From the NCBI RefSeq assembly GCF_000515215.1, contig NZ_KI911557.1:2847741-2911740 (forward strand): 64,000 bases of DNA. Direction: 5' to 3'. Shown here one piece after another: positions 1 to 9,148 of this stretch; the stretch's first letter is position 1; every line of letters starts with the position of its first letter. Below the pieces are notes generated by a model, which saw only the letters and a list, made by a program, of their open reading frames with translations, did not search any database and was not told the DNA's origin. The position numbers and the translations under genes are program-made. This DNA comes from Methylomonas sp. 11b (GTDB taxonomy: Bacteria > Pseudomonadota > Gammaproteobacteria > Methylococcales > Methylomonadaceae).

Positions 1-222
1 GCCGATCAAATCGCCTTCCACATAGCCGATGGCCGCCGACTCGTGGGCGTCGGATTCTAAAAAAGTATCCAAATCGTCGCTTTGGATGGTCAGATGAAAC
101 ATGAAGTAATGGTTGTCCTCTTTGCCTTGCTTGTAACCGTCTTCAAAAGCGGTTTGGCCCAGGCTGAGATAGCCTTTCATTTCTTCGGTGAATTCGAACG
201 AGGTTTTGTTGGTATTTGTCAT
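1..222 (-). CDS. Partial N-terminus of a GMC-oxidoreductase partner protein
   Basis: Only the first 74 residues are in the window; the gene runs off the left edge. It starts at an ATG at 222 with an AGGA Shine-Dalgarno about 8 bases upstream, 23 bases downstream of the GMC oxidoreductase on the same strand, so the two are probably one operon. The visible part begins FEFTEEMKGYLSLG and continues into a DDLDTFLESDAHESAAIGYV stretch. From memory this resembles the FTETM-type beta domain that follows the flavoprotein domain in long actinobacterial cholesterol-oxidase-like GMC proteins. That family link is recalled, not searched. No catalytic function is proposed. Confidence 0.7.
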   Translation of the reverse strand, partial: MTNTNKTSFEFTEEMKGYLSLGQTAFEDGYKQGKEDNHYFMFHLTIQSDDLDTFLESDAHESAAIGYVEGDLIG

Positions 223-245
223 GTCAGTAGTCCTGTGAATTGGGT

Positions 246-2003
246 TTACACGCCCAGGCTGGCATCGGGTTTGATGCCGGTGATGCCTTCCGCAATCCAT
301 TCCGCGGTCGCGGAAATGGTCGCTACCGGATTGGCACCGACCGCGCTCGGCAAGATCGAGCCGTCCACCACATACAAGCCCTGATAACCGAAGGCTTGGC
401 CGCGCTGCTCGGGATGGCCGCTGACCACGCCCTTATCCGGCGAGTCGGCCAAGATACAGCCGCCCAAAGGATGTACGGTCACGTTGTGGCGGATCGGCAA
501 GTCCCAGGTCGGCAGCGGGAAAAACCAATTGGATTTGACAAATTTTTTGAAGCGCTCTCCGACGGCGAGGATGGCAAGATACAAGCTCATGCTGGTATCT
601 TGCGGCCAGTCCAAATCGATACGGTCTGCCTTATTCAACGTCAGTGTGCCGTCGCCGTTATCCAGGCCCATGCACAGCATCACTACGGATTTTGAAGATA
701 AATCGTCCTTTAATATCTCGTGCAGCGAGAACCCCAAAGTGCCGTTCCACACGCCGTTGCTCAGGTATTTTTTCAGCCATTCGATCAGGGCTTTCGCGGC
801 GCGGACCAGCTTGCGCAAGGTGCTGGTCGGGAATACGCCTTCGATATACCAGGCCAGTGAAGCCGGATAGGAGGCATCTTCCAATACAAAAGCCTGCTGT
901 CTGTTGAAGCGGTCGAACAGGTTGTAATCGGTGTATTGGGTAATCACCGGTCCGTAGTTGGGATCGGCGTCTTTTTTGCCTTCGATCACGAACGATAAAA
1001 AGTCGCCGTTGCCGGAGAACCAGCGTCCCAGTTGTTCGCTGAGTTTGGGTAGGCTGCGATGCACATCGCGGCAGCGCAGCAACAACTCATTGCTGCCGAA
1101 CGTGCCCGCCGATACCACCACGCGGCGGGTTTTCAGGCTTTCCAGCTTTCCCGAGGCGAAATTTTGAAATTCCACCCGATAACCGAATTCCCCGCCAGCG
1201 GAGCTGTCGTCATCGCCATGCTGATTGAGAGGAATAATTTTTTCGGCTTGGCAGTCGGTAAATACTTGGCCGCCATGGGTCTGCTGGCCGGCGTGGATAT
1301 AGTTAAGATCCAGGGTATTTTTGGAGTGGGTATTGCAACCCACATCGCATTCGCCGCAATAGGTACACGAGGTTTGCGTGGCGCCGTAACGATTTTTTTC
1401 TTGCAAACCGATAGGGATAGGTGTGTCTGAACCTTGGTAGTTGTAATCGTTACCAAAGAACACGCAAATGTCGGCCAATTTGCTGGTGCGGTTATCGTGG
1501 GCGGCAAACTCTTGAAAAAGTTCGGTACGGACGATTTTTCGGCGGTCGTCGGTTTGCCAGGATGGCACCGGGCGGGCACCCAAGACTTGTTTGGCTATTT
1601 TATAATAGGGAGCGAGGGTGGTTTTATCTAAGCCGGTCGGCCAGCCTTGCTCGAATACTTGTTCAGGTGGTTCCAGAAAGACGTTGGCGTAAATCAGCGA
1701 ACCGCCGCCCAGGCCCGCCGAAATTACCGCATCCATTTTCTTGTAGTTACGGATGTCGAACAGGCCACGCAAATTTTTGTTTTGAATGTGACGCGGTCGG
1801 TCTACCGCGTCGCCTTCCACACTCCAAAAACTGTCGGAAATTTGCTTGGGTGAGCGGGCGAAAGAGCCCATCGGATAATGCCTACCGCGTTCCAGTAACA
1901 GCACCTTGGAGCCCCACTTTTGCGCCAGTCGGCAAAAGCTGATGGAGCCACCGAAGCCGCTACCGATGACTATCGCTTCGTAATCGAAGTTCTGATTAGC
2001 CAT
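246..2003 (-). CDS. GMC-family FAD oxidoreductase, cholesterol-oxidase-like
   Basis: 585 residues. A Rossmann FAD site GSGFGGS lies at residues 14-20. The C-terminal GMC signature is present: HPLGGC near residue 511, where the His is the usual active-site base, then VVDGSILPSAVGANP near 545. The family oxidises alcohols such as sterols with FAD. A CTYCGECDVGC segment gives cysteines at 213, 216, 219 and 223, a CX2CX2CX3C spacing like ferredoxins. I choose ATG 2003 over an in-frame GTG at 2009, because a strong GAGGAGG sits 5 bases before the ATG and overlaps the GTG. No signal peptide is visible, so it is probably cytoplasmic. Methanotrophs make hopanoids and some sterols, but the substrate is unknown. 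Confidence 0.88.
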   Translation of the reverse strand: MANQNFDYEAIVIGSGFGGSISFCRLAQKWGSKVLLLERGRHYPMGSFARSPKQISDSFWSVEGDAVDRPRHIQNKNLRGLFDIRNYKKMDAVISAGLGGGSLIYANVFLEPPEQVFEQGWPTGLDKTTLAPYYKIAKQVLGARPVPSWQTDDRRKIVRTELFQEFAAHDNRTSKLADICVFFGNDYNYQGSDTPIPIGLQEKNRYGATQTSCTYCGECDVGCNTHSKNTLDLNYIHAGQQTHGGQVFTDCQAEKIIPLNQHGDDDSSAGGEFGYRVEFQNFASGKLESLKTRRVVVSAGTFGSNELLLRCRDVHRSLPKLSEQLGRWFSGNGDFLSFVIEGKKDADPNYGPVITQYTDYNLFDRFNRQQAFVLEDASYPASLAWYIEGVFPTSTLRKLVRAAKALIEWLKKYLSNGVWNGTLGFSLHEILKDDLSSKSVVMLCMGLDNGDGTLTLNKADRIDLDWPQDTSMSLYLAILAVGERFKKFVKSNWFFPLPTWDLPIRHNVTVHPLGGCILADSPDKGVVSGHPEQRGQAFGYQGLYVVDGSILPSAVGANPVATISATAEWIAEGITGIKPDASLGV

Positions 2004-2229
2004 GTACACCTCCTCAAGAATGATTTTTTATTATTTTTGGTTCATTGTGCTGCCGGTAAAAAGTTAAAAAAAGCGGTGTTGCCAAGCTAAGCTTATCGCT
2101 AAAACCCTGTACAGAACAATGCCTTGCAGCGTCATGCGCCGACGCTGTTTCGGCAGTATAGCCTAGTTCGTGTCGTGATTCGATTAATGCGAAAAGCGTC
2201 GTCGCCAGTGGGGAGTAAGACGTTAAACA

Positions 2230-2260
2230 TTCCGTGCTTCAGAGGCAGGCAGGCTATACT
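2230..2260 (+). promoter_or_regulatory. Possible promoter of icd
   Basis: A TATACT -10-like hexamer at 2255-2260 lies 35 bases before the icd start; the -35 region near 2230-2236 is poor. The divergent gap 2004-2294 holds nothing else recognisable. The gene has a good GAGGAG ribosome site at 2284-2289. Confidence 0.35.
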
Positions 2261-2294
2261 TGAGGCCATTTTTAGCGATAGGTGAGGAGCGATT

Positions 2295-3524
2295 ATGAAG
2301 AAAATATCCGTCAAAAATCCGGTGGTGGAGATCGACGGGGATGAAATGACCCGCATCATCTGGCATTTCATCAAAGACCAATTGATTCTGCCTTACCTGG
2401 ATCTGCAAATCGATTATTACGACTTAGGCATAGAGCAGCGCGATGCCACTGACGATCAGGTCACCATCGATGCCGCCCACGCTATCCAAAAGCATGGTGT
2501 GGGTATCAAGTGCGCCACCATCACTCCAGACGAAGCGCGGGTGGAAGAGTTTGGCTTGAAAAAAATGTACAAATCGCCCAACGGCACCATTCGTAATATT
2601 CTGGATGGCACGGTGTTCCGCGAACCGATCATCTGCAATAACGTGCCGCGCCTGGTGCCGAATTGGACACAGCCTATCTGCATCGGTCGGCATGCGTTCG
2701 GTGACCAATACCGCGCTACCGATTTTGTCACCAAAGGCAAGGGTAAATTAAAGATCAGCTTTACCCCGGACGACGGCAGTGCCGAACAATCCTTTGAGGT
2801 CTATCACTTCGAAGGCGATGGCGTGGCCTTGGCGATGTACAACACCGACGAATCCATCGCCGGCTTCGCCCGCAGCTGTTTCAACGTGGCGCTGGATAGA
2901 GGCTGGCCTTTGTATCTATCCACCAAAAATACCATCCTGAAAAAATACGACGGCCGCTTCAAAGACATCTTCGAAGAGATTTACCAGGCCGAATACAAAG
3001 ATTTATACGAAGCCAAAGGCATCGTCTACGAACACAAGCTGATCGACGACATGGTGGCATCGGCGTTGAAATGGAACGGCGCCTTTGTCTGGGCCTGCAA
3101 GAACTACGACGGCGACGTGCAATCCGATACCGTCGCGCAAGGCTTCGGCTCGCTGGGTTTGATGACATCTACCTTGGTGACGCCGGACGGCAAAACCATG
3201 GAAGCAGAGGCCGCGCACGGCACTGTTACCCGGCATTACCGCATGCATCAACAGGGCAAGAAAACCTCGACCAATCCAATCGCTTCGATCTTTGCCTGGA
3301 CCCGTGGCTTGGCATTTCGCGGCAAGTTGGACGACAACGCCGAGTTGATCAATTTCTGCGAAACCTTGGAAAAAGTTTGTGTCGATACCGTCGAAGCCGG
3401 GCAAATGACCAAGGATTTGGCCTTGTGCATCTACGGCGACGATTTAAACGACTCGCATTACTTAACGACTGAGGATTTTCTGGAGGCCCTGCGCGTCAAC
3501 CTGGAGCAAAGCCTTTCCGCCTGA
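2295..3524 (+). CDS. icd: NADP-dependent isocitrate dehydrogenase, type II
   Basis: 409 residues, the usual length of the homodimeric eukaryote-like (type II) enzyme rather than the E. coli type. It converts isocitrate to 2-oxoglutarate and CO2 with NADP in the cytoplasmic TCA pathway. The N-terminus has [11 protein letters not shown]. Substrate-binding SPNGTIRN lies near residue 95, a metal-binding [13 protein letters not shown] segment near 272, and [13 protein letters not shown] near 307 carries the NADP-binding residues. Start ATG follows GAGGAG by 5 bases. The gene is monocistronic, ends at a terminator-like hairpin, and lies 135 bases ahead of a two-component operon. Confidence 0.96.
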   Translation: MKKISVKNPVVEIDGDEMTRIIWHFIKDQLILPYLDLQIDYYDLGIEQRDATDDQVTIDAAHAIQKHGVGIKCATITPDEARVEEFGLKKMYKSPNGTIRNILDGTVFREPIICNNVPRLVPNWTQPICIGRHAFGDQYRATDFVTKGKGKLKISFTPDDGSAEQSFEVYHFEGDGVALAMYNTDESIAGFARSCFNVALDRGWPLYLSTKNTILKKYDGRFKDIFEEIYQAEYKDLYEAKGIVYEHKLIDDMVASALKWNGAFVWACKNYDGDVQSDTVAQGFGSLGLMTSTLVTPDGKTMEAEAAHGTVTRHYRMHQQGKKTSTNPIASIFAWTRGLAFRGKLDDNAELINFCETLEKVCVDTVEAGQMTKDLALCIYGDDLNDSHYLTTEDFLEALRVNLEQSLSA

Positions 3525-3538
3525 TGCAGTTTTAGTAA

Positions 3539-3574
3539 TTCGCTGGGTTTTAGCCGTAAGCCCAGCGAACTTTT
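3539..3574 (+). terminator. Rho-independent terminator after icd
   Basis: A perfect 9-bp stem, TTCGCTGGG (3539-3547) paired with CCCAGCGAA (3561-3569), with a 13-base loop, is followed by CTTTT. It is 14 bases past the icd stop. The T run is short. Confidence 0.7.
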
Positions 3575-3660
3575 AAGTTGCCTACTCGCTCACAGAACAC
3601 TACGGAATCATTGCTACAATCCAGGCTAAGTTAATCACTCAGCCCATAGGTATACAGATC

Positions 3661-4320
3661 ATGCGCTTATTATTGGTAGAAGACGATGCCATCCTCGGTG
3701 ATGGTTTGAAAGCCGGCTTGACGCTGGAAGGTTATGCGGTGGATTGGTTGATCGACGGCGCGCAAGCCGACGAAGCCCTGAAATTGAACCATTATGACCT
3801 AGTGGTGTTGGACCTGAACTTGCCGCGCATGGACGGTATGAGCGTGTTGAAAAACCTGCGCCGCCGTAAGGACAGTACCCCTGTTTTGGTATTGACCGCT
3901 CGCGAAGGCGTCGCCGAACGGGTGGCCGGATTGGATAATGGTGCCGACGATTTTGTCACCAAACCCTTCGACCTAGCGGAAATTTGCGCGCGCTTGCGGG
4001 CCTTGGCCCGGCGTCACGATGGTCATAACCTGCCCTTGGTCGAACATAAAGGCGTCACCATAGACCCCGCCGCGCATCAGGTGTACTTCAATGGCAAACC
4101 CATTGATTTGGCGCAAAAGGAATTTGAAGTACTTAGCTATCTAATGGGCCATATCGGCCAGGTTATTTCCCGGGCCCGCCTGGAAGAGTCCTTGTATGCT
4201 TGGGGCTCGGAAGTGGAAAGCAATGCCGTGGAAGTGCATATCCATCATCTGCGGAAAAAACTGGATACCAATCTGATTCGCACCATACGCGGGGTCGGTT
4301 ACATCATCGACGAGAACTAA
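3661..4320 (+). CDS. OmpR-family response regulator, QseB/PmrA-like
   Basis: 219 residues. A receiver domain (about 1-115) has acidic residues E7-D8-D9, the phosphoacceptor Asp at 51 in VVLDLNLP, and the KPF lysine near 101. A winged-helix DNA-binding domain (about 125-217) ends in the typical IRTIRGVGYIID. It would regulate transcription when phosphorylated by the kinase encoded next, whose ATG overlaps this stop codon by one base (TAATG), so the two are translationally coupled. The target genes and signal cannot be told from sequence. Confidence 0.94.
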   Translation: MRLLLVEDDAILGDGLKAGLTLEGYAVDWLIDGAQADEALKLNHYDLVVLDLNLPRMDGMSVLKNLRRRKDSTPVLVLTAREGVAERVAGLDNGADDFVTKPFDLAEICARLRALARRHDGHNLPLVEHKGVTIDPAAHQVYFNGKPIDLAQKEFEVLSYLMGHIGQVISRARLEESLYAWGSEVESNAVEVHIHHLRKKLDTNLIRTIRGVGYIIDEN

Positions 4321-5732
4321 TGGCCAAACGTTTTCGTCTGGCGCCGCGTTCGCTGAAAAAGCAGCTGCTGCTGTCGCTCCTCACCTCGCTGTTGCTGGTT
4401 TGGGGCGTGACCGCCTACATCAGTTACAAACAAACCCGCGACGAAATCACCGAACTATTCAACGCCGAATTAGCTCAGTCGGCACGCGTGGTACACGCCT
4501 TTGTCGAGAACATGGTCCGGCAACGGGCCCTGACCAAGCTCTGGGAGCGCGACAAAACTCCGGAGCTGTTCGACACGCCCATCCTCGGTCACAAGTACGA
4601 ACGCAAGATTGCCTTTCAGCTACGTTCAGTGAAAGAGGGGCTGGTGTTGCGCTCGGAAAGCGCACCGGAATTTGCGCTGTCCTTGACGCGAAACGGCTAC
4701 AGCGAAACCATGCTGGATGGGCAGCTATGGCACGTATTTAGTTTGAGTACGGAAAACGGCAATTATGTGATTCATGTTGGCCAGCGCGACGATATCCGCC
4801 GGGAATTGGTGGAAGGCATCGCCGGCCAGCAAGTGATCGGTTTTTTGATCGCATTGCCGATATTGGGCATGATGATCTGGTGGATCGTCAGTCGTACCTT
4901 GTCGCCGGTCAATCAGGTCAAGGAACAACTGGCCAGCCGCGCCGCCGGCTATCTGCAACCGCTGTCGGTTGATAGTTTGCCGGACGAAGTGTTGCCGGTG
5001 GTCACGCAAATCAATAGCTTGTTTGCGATGCTGGAACAGGCTTTTGCTAATGAGCGCAACTTTACCTCCGACGCCTCCCACGAACTGCGCACGCCATTGG
5101 CGGGTCTGTTGACACAAATTCAGGTGGCACAAAAAACCACCGATACGCAAATGCGCGACCAAGCCTTGCAAAAAGCCCAGCAAGCGGTATCGCGGATGAC
5201 ACATACCGTACAGCAATTGCTGACCTTGTCACGGGTGCAACATCAGCAGGCCGGGATTGCCAAGCAGGCAGTAGACGTGAACGAAGCCTTGATCGAAGTG
5301 ATTTCCGACCTGGACCACGCCGCCCGTGACAAGCGTATCGATATAGAACTGCAAGGCGAACCGGGTCTGTTGATCGACGCCAATCCGCAGTTATTTCAAG
5401 TGTTGATACGCAACTTGATCGATAACGCCATTAAATATTCGCCGATTGAAGGACACATCAAAGTAGCTTGTCGCCGCGAAAAAAACCGCTTGCAGCTGAC
5501 GGTAGACGACAGCGGCCCCGGTGTTGCCGACGACGATTACCAGCGCATCACCCAGCGTTTTTACCGTTGCGTGGAAACCGCCAATAGCGTTGAGGGCAGC
5601 GGCTTGGGGCTATCGATTGTGCAACGCATCGTGGCCTTGCATGCGGCAGAGATCGATTTTGCCAAGTCGGGGTTGGGTGGGTTGCAAGCGCGGTTACAAA
5701 TGGATTTGGCGGGTTTTCCGTCTGTGAAGTAG
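4320..5732 (+). CDS. Sensor histidine kinase, QseC-like
   Basis: 470 residues. Membrane helices lie at about 16-36 and 171-191, with a periplasmic sensor region of roughly 130 residues between them. A HAMP linker follows, then HisKA with SDASHELRTPLAG (phosphorylated His about 254). The HATPase domain shows the N box RNLIDNAIKYSP, DDSGPGV and GSGLGLSIV. The ATG at 4320 overlaps the stop of the response regulator. Longer in-frame starts upstream lie inside the regulator gene and would add sequence unlike any kinase, so they were rejected. The protein autophosphorylates and passes phosphate to its partner; the stimulus is unknown. Confidence 0.94.
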   Translation: MAKRFRLAPRSLKKQLLLSLLTSLLLVWGVTAYISYKQTRDEITELFNAELAQSARVVHAFVENMVRQRALTKLWERDKTPELFDTPILGHKYERKIAFQLRSVKEGLVLRSESAPEFALSLTRNGYSETMLDGQLWHVFSLSTENGNYVIHVGQRDDIRRELVEGIAGQQVIGFLIALPILGMMIWWIVSRTLSPVNQVKEQLASRAAGYLQPLSVDSLPDEVLPVVTQINSLFAMLEQAFANERNFTSDASHELRTPLAGLLTQIQVAQKTTDTQMRDQALQKAQQAVSRMTHTVQQLLTLSRVQHQQAGIAKQAVDVNEALIEVISDLDHAARDKRIDIELQGEPGLLIDANPQLFQVLIRNLIDNAIKYSPIEGHIKVACRREKNRLQLTVDDSGPGVADDDYQRITQRFYRCVETANSVEGSGLGLSIVQRIVALHAAEIDFAKSGLGGLQARLQMDLAGFPSVK

Positions 5733-5753
5733 GGCCTTTTCCACCGATCCGCT

Positions 5754-5779
5754 GATTCCCAAGCTCCAGCTTGGGAATC
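5754..5779. repeat. AAGCTCCAGCTT-core palindrome
   Basis: A perfect 12-bp inverted repeat with a CC loop (GATTCCCAAGCT / AGCTTGGGAATC), 22 bases after the kinase stop. Two relatives occur at 6578-6629. The element looks like a dispersed REP-type palindrome and may also act as a transcription stop, though no T run follows. Confidence 0.7.
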
Positions 5780-5932
5780 CAACGCTTGGAAGCTCTTGTT
5801 TCTGTTGGATTTGGGAAGTTGGGGGGCTTGGAAACTAGGCGAAAAGTGCGACTATACTTTTCAGGCGTTTTGGATTTTTCCAGCCACCGACCAGCATTGT
5901 GCTTATCCATCATCACGCCTCGGATCTTGATC

Positions 5933-6487
5933 ATGCTTAATCGAATCATCCTAAACTGGGTTTATGGGGGCTTCATGGCCGGCCTGCTTTTGCTGTTGCT
6001 TGCGCCCTTGCTGACAGCAGCATGGCCCGCAGCATTGACCGCGACGTTTATTTTGTTGCCGGTTTATATGCTGCATCAATACGAAGAGCACGACCGTGAT
6101 CGTTTCCGCCTGTTCTTCAATGCGACGATAGGCAAAGGCAAGGATGTGCTCTCGCCAACTGCGGTATTTATCACCAACGTACCCGGCGTTTGGGGTGTCA
6201 TCACCTTGTCGTTGTATTTGGCGGCGGAGGGCCATGTTGGCTGGGCACTCATCGCGGTATATCTGGTGTTGGTCAATGCTTTAGTCCACGTCATCCATGC
6301 CTTCGTCTTTCGCGGCTACAATCCCGGCCTCGGTACTGCGCTGGCGCTGTTCATCCCCTTTGGCGCATATGCCTGGCGGCAGGTGCAAATCGCGGGCGGA
6401 GGAACGCCGACATTTCATGCGATAGGCCTGGTAACGGCGATTACTATCCACGCGGCTATTTTGCTGCATGTGCGGCGGCAGCTTTAG
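5933..6487 (+). CDS. HXXEE-domain membrane protein
   Basis: 184 residues, almost entirely hydrophobic, with about five predicted membrane helices. The signature HQYEEHDRDRF (residues about 44-54) contains the HXXEE motif that names this family of uncharacterised integral membrane proteins. A second conserved-looking stretch, ALVHVIHAFVFRGYNPG, includes several histidines that could face a metal or active site. The ATG at 5933 was chosen because upstream in-frame sequence reads through the palindrome at 5754-5779. Function is unknown; it is not obviously in an operon with the kinase 200 bases upstream. Confidence 0.75.
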   Translation: MLNRIILNWVYGGFMAGLLLLLLAPLLTAAWPAALTATFILLPVYMLHQYEEHDRDRFRLFFNATIGKGKDVLSPTAVFITNVPGVWGVITLSLYLAAEGHVGWALIAVYLVLVNALVHVIHAFVFRGYNPGLGTALALFIPFGAYAWRQVQIAGGGTPTFHAIGLVTAITIHAAILLHVRRQL

Positions 6488-6577
6488 GCCGGACGAAGAT
6501 ACGGAATTTAGGAAAACGAAATAGTATCGATATTCCGCACAACTCACCTGACTCTCAAGCTCTAGCTTCCCTCATTC

Positions 6578-6629
6578 CGGAAGCTGGAGCTTCCGAGGCG
6601 TGGGTTCCCCAAGCTGGAGCTTGGGAACC
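6578..6629. repeat. Two AAGCTGGAGCTT-core palindromes
   Basis: CGGAAGCT-GG-AGCTTCCG (6578-6595) and a longer GGTTCCCCAAGCT-GG-AGCTTGGGAACC (6603-6629, one bulged C) sit side by side in the gap 6488-6824. A third, decayed half (AAGCTGGAACTTGAGAATC) follows at 6654. They share the core of the palindrome at 5754. No gene is seen in the rest of the gap. Confidence 0.7.
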
Positions 6630-6824
6630 AGACTAACCAGACTACCAGACAATAAGCTGGAACTTGAGAATCGGGCTACTGGTCCCCCCTTAGAACGTCC
6701 TCCCAAGTGTATGACGTTTCGCCCCCCTTAAATCTACCGACCAGTAATCAACAATCCCCTGTTCTGCATTACCCTTTAAATATGGTCTAATCTGCGCCAT
6801 TTCCGTTAAGCACTTGTGACATTT

Positions 6825-8051
6825 ATGCCGAATTTCAAGGCGAATTATTTAGGCTACGTTATGACAGCCAGCCTGGTTTTGTGTGGCTGCGCTGAGCAAG
6901 GCACTGAGTCGGTTGCAACCAAGCCATCACTAGGAGTCACTCTGATCAGCCCCATCGACCCACAAGCGCTGGCGATTCAAAACGTGGTCAGTTTCGATGT
7001 CTATGTTGATCGGCAGACCGTGCATGCAGCCTTCGTCGCGATGCCAACCGGCAGCAAACAATCTTATATCGGCTATCTGCATTCCGAAGACGGCGGCCTG
7101 CATTGGTCGCAACCCAACGCTTTAAGCCCGCAATTTAACCAGCCTGTTGAGGCGAAAATCGGCAACGATATACAAATTGCCGCAGCCGGCGACAAATTGT
7201 TGATCGTCTGGCAAACTACCGGCGAATTGCCCGGCATGGGCCCACTATTGACGGCTTATTCCACTGATGCCGGCAAAACTTGGCAACAAGGCGCCAAGCC
7301 AACCGGCAGCGACGCGGACCAATCCCATCATGAACTGTTGGCAGACCAGGAAGGCCGCTTTCATGCGGTGTGGCTGGACGATAGAGACGAAAACGGTTAC
7401 CAGGGCGTGCGCTATGCGCGCAGCAGCGACATCGGCAAAAGCTGGGAGTTGGCGCAGACTATCGACGATTCCAGTTGCTCCTGCTGCTGGAACCGCATGG
7501 CTTTAAGTGCAGACGGTAAGCTGAATCTGTTGTATCGGGATATGCAGCCGCGCGACATGGCGCTGGCGCAAAGCGCCGATGGCGGCGTCAGTTGGCAACA
7601 CCTGAGTACGGTTGGTGAGTTCAACTGGACTTTCGACGGCTGTCCGCATAATGGCGGCGGCTTGAGTGTGGCCGGCGACGGTGCCTTACATAGTTTGGTA
7701 TGGACCGGCGCGGAAAATCAGGTGGGGTTGTATCATATGCAATCAGCGGACAGCGGCAAAAGCTGGACACCGCCGCAACGGCTCGGCGATGCCGGCGCGT
7801 TTCATGCGGACATCGCGTTCGGGGCCGGGCGCTTAGTCGCGGTATGGGATGCACTGGGACCGGAAGGCTCTAAAGTGTTTGTCTCGGAATCCGTCGATAA
7901 TGGCGAGCAGTGGTCGGCAAGCAAGTTGCTATCATCCGCCAACGCTTCGGCGACCTTCCCGCGCATCGTCGCCACGCCGACTGGATTGTTGGCGATGTGG
8001 TTAGAGCAAACAGCGGCCGGCAAGCAATGGTCGGCGGCGGTTTTACAGTGA
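6825..8051 (+). CDS. BNR-repeat (sialidase-fold) lipoprotein
   Basis: 408 residues from ATG 6825; an in-frame GTG at 6816 is also possible. A lipoprotein signal ends in LVLCGC, so it is probably anchored in the outer or inner membrane facing the periplasm. The body holds several Asp-box repeats of the form SxDxGxxW (HSEDGGLHWSQ, STDAGKTWQQ, RSSDIGKSWE, QSADGGVSWQ, QSADSGKSW, ESVDNGEQWS), which mark a six-bladed beta-propeller. True sialidase arginines are not evident, so sialidase activity should not be assumed. A CSCC motif near residue 220 and DGCPHNGGG near 270 are possible metal or disulfide sites. It heads a cassette with CopC and a HupE-like permease. Confidence 0.78.
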   Translation: MPNFKANYLGYVMTASLVLCGCAEQGTESVATKPSLGVTLISPIDPQALAIQNVVSFDVYVDRQTVHAAFVAMPTGSKQSYIGYLHSEDGGLHWSQPNALSPQFNQPVEAKIGNDIQIAAAGDKLLIVWQTTGELPGMGPLLTAYSTDAGKTWQQGAKPTGSDADQSHHELLADQEGRFHAVWLDDRDENGYQGVRYARSSDIGKSWELAQTIDDSSCSCCWNRMALSADGKLNLLYRDMQPRDMALAQSADGGVSWQHLSTVGEFNWTFDGCPHNGGGLSVAGDGALHSLVWTGAENQVGLYHMQSADSGKSWTPPQRLGDAGAFHADIAFGAGRLVAVWDALGPEGSKVFVSESVDNGEQWSASKLLSSANASATFPRIVATPTGLLAMWLEQTAAGKQWSAAVLQ

Positions 8052-8074
8052 TTTTTATAATTTAAGAGGTGGTC

Positions 8075-8452
8075 ATGCCCAAGTTAGATATAACAAAAAT
8101 AATAAAACCCGGCTTGTTGGCGCTCGCGTTATTCAGCCCGGTCTCGGCATTTGCGCACGCTATTCTGGTGAAATCGCAACCGGCCAAAGACGAAGTCGTC
8201 ACAGAATCACCCAAGCAAATCGACCTGTGGTTTAACGACGCAGTGCGTAGCGAATACAAAGCCCTGGCCGTCATCGACAGCACCGGCAAACGCGTGGATA
8301 ACCATGATGTCGCGCAAAGCCTGACCAATGGTGCCAACATTTACGCGACGGTGCCGACACTGGCGCCCGGCACGTATACCATTCGCTACCGGGTAGTCTC
8401 AGAGGATACTCATATCGTCACCGGTAAGTTCGAATTTACCATCAAACCCTAG
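8075..8452 (+). CDS. CopC-domain periplasmic copper-binding protein
   Basis: 125 residues with a signal peptide cleaved before HAILVKSQPAKDE, so the mature protein would start with His, the usual Cu(II) ligand of CopC/YobA proteins. The C-terminal EDTHIVTGKFEFTI is the other family hallmark. A GTG at 8069 is in frame, but AAGAGG (8064-8069) is 5 bases before ATG 8075, so I use the ATG. It lies 23 bases after the BNR lipoprotein and 27 bases before the next lipoprotein, consistent with one operon. CopC proteins bind copper in the periplasm; no CopD partner is adjacent. Confidence 0.88.
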   Translation: MPKLDITKIIKPGLLALALFSPVSAFAHAILVKSQPAKDEVVTESPKQIDLWFNDAVRSEYKALAVIDSTGKRVDNHDVAQSLTNGANIYATVPTLAPGTYTIRYRVVSEDTHIVTGKFEFTIKP

Positions 8453-8479
8453 TCTGCATTCTTCCATCGGCTTAAATCT

Positions 8480-9148
8480 ATGACTATTCAGCGACTTCCC
8501 GCTCTTGCGTTAGCCGGGCTCATGGCCTGCGTCTTTTTACTGAGCGGCTGCGACAAACTCGGCTTCGGTACCAAACAATCCAATGCACTGGGCAACCGCC
8601 CGGACCTGGATTGCATCATCGCCAACGATTTTTACGCCGTGCATTTCAGTGCGTATTTGCAGCCGGATAAGAACGATAAAAATCCCGATCCTAAAGCCGC
8701 TTTCGTGCCGTTTTGTCAGAAAATCCCCAGAGCCGGCAAGATGTTTTTCACCGCCGATTTGATAGACCGCGATATTCGCGCCACGCCGATTGGCATTAAG
8801 TTGGTGGAAGTGGAAAAAACCGGCCAGAAAGCCCCGGATGATGTGCGCGAAATTCGCACCGTCACTGAAATCCCTTCCAAGCTTTATCCAAAAGGCGCGG
8901 TAGAAGCGCAAGCCGATGTCGATAAAAACGGCGATTATGTGCTGTATCTATTGATCGGCGAAGCGATGGAAGACGATGATAAATTCCGCATTGCGCTGGA
9001 AGTGGGGGTTGATCCCAATGGCGCCGATTTACCACTAGTGGCAATAGGTGGCGTCGTGGCCTTGGTGTTGCTGGTGCTGGGATTTTTGGTTTATCTGCAC
9101 AAACGTAAAAAAGCTGCGCAAATCAATGGTAATGGGGAACAGCCCTAA
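8480..9148 (+). CDS. Unknown lipoprotein with C-terminal membrane helix
   Basis: 222 residues. A lipoprotein signal with lipobox LSGC ends near residue 24, and a hydrophobic helix (LPLVAIGGVVALVLLVLG) near 189-206 is followed by a basic tail HKRKKAAQ. The protein is therefore tethered at both ends, with a roughly 160-residue periplasmic domain that includes two cysteines (DLDCIIAND and FCQKIP). I do not recognise a family. Its stop overlaps the ATG of the HupE-like gene (TAATG), which ties it to that permease functionally and translationally. Confidence 0.75.
   Translation: MTIQRLPALALAGLMACVFLLSGCDKLGFGTKQSNALGNRPDLDCIIANDFYAVHFSAYLQPDKNDKNPDPKAAFVPFCQKIPRAGKMFFTADLIDRDIRATPIGIKLVEVEKTGQKAPDDVREIRTVTEIPSKLYPKGAVEAQADVDKNGDYVLYLLIGEAMEDDDKFRIALEVGVDPNGADLPLVAIGGVVALVLLVLGFLVYLHKRKKAAQINGNGEQP

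Noticed and set aside
6825..8051. Sialidase activity for the BNR-repeat lipoprotein
   Set aside because: Asp-box repeats alone define only the propeller fold; the arginine triad and nucleophile Tyr of sialidases are not evident.
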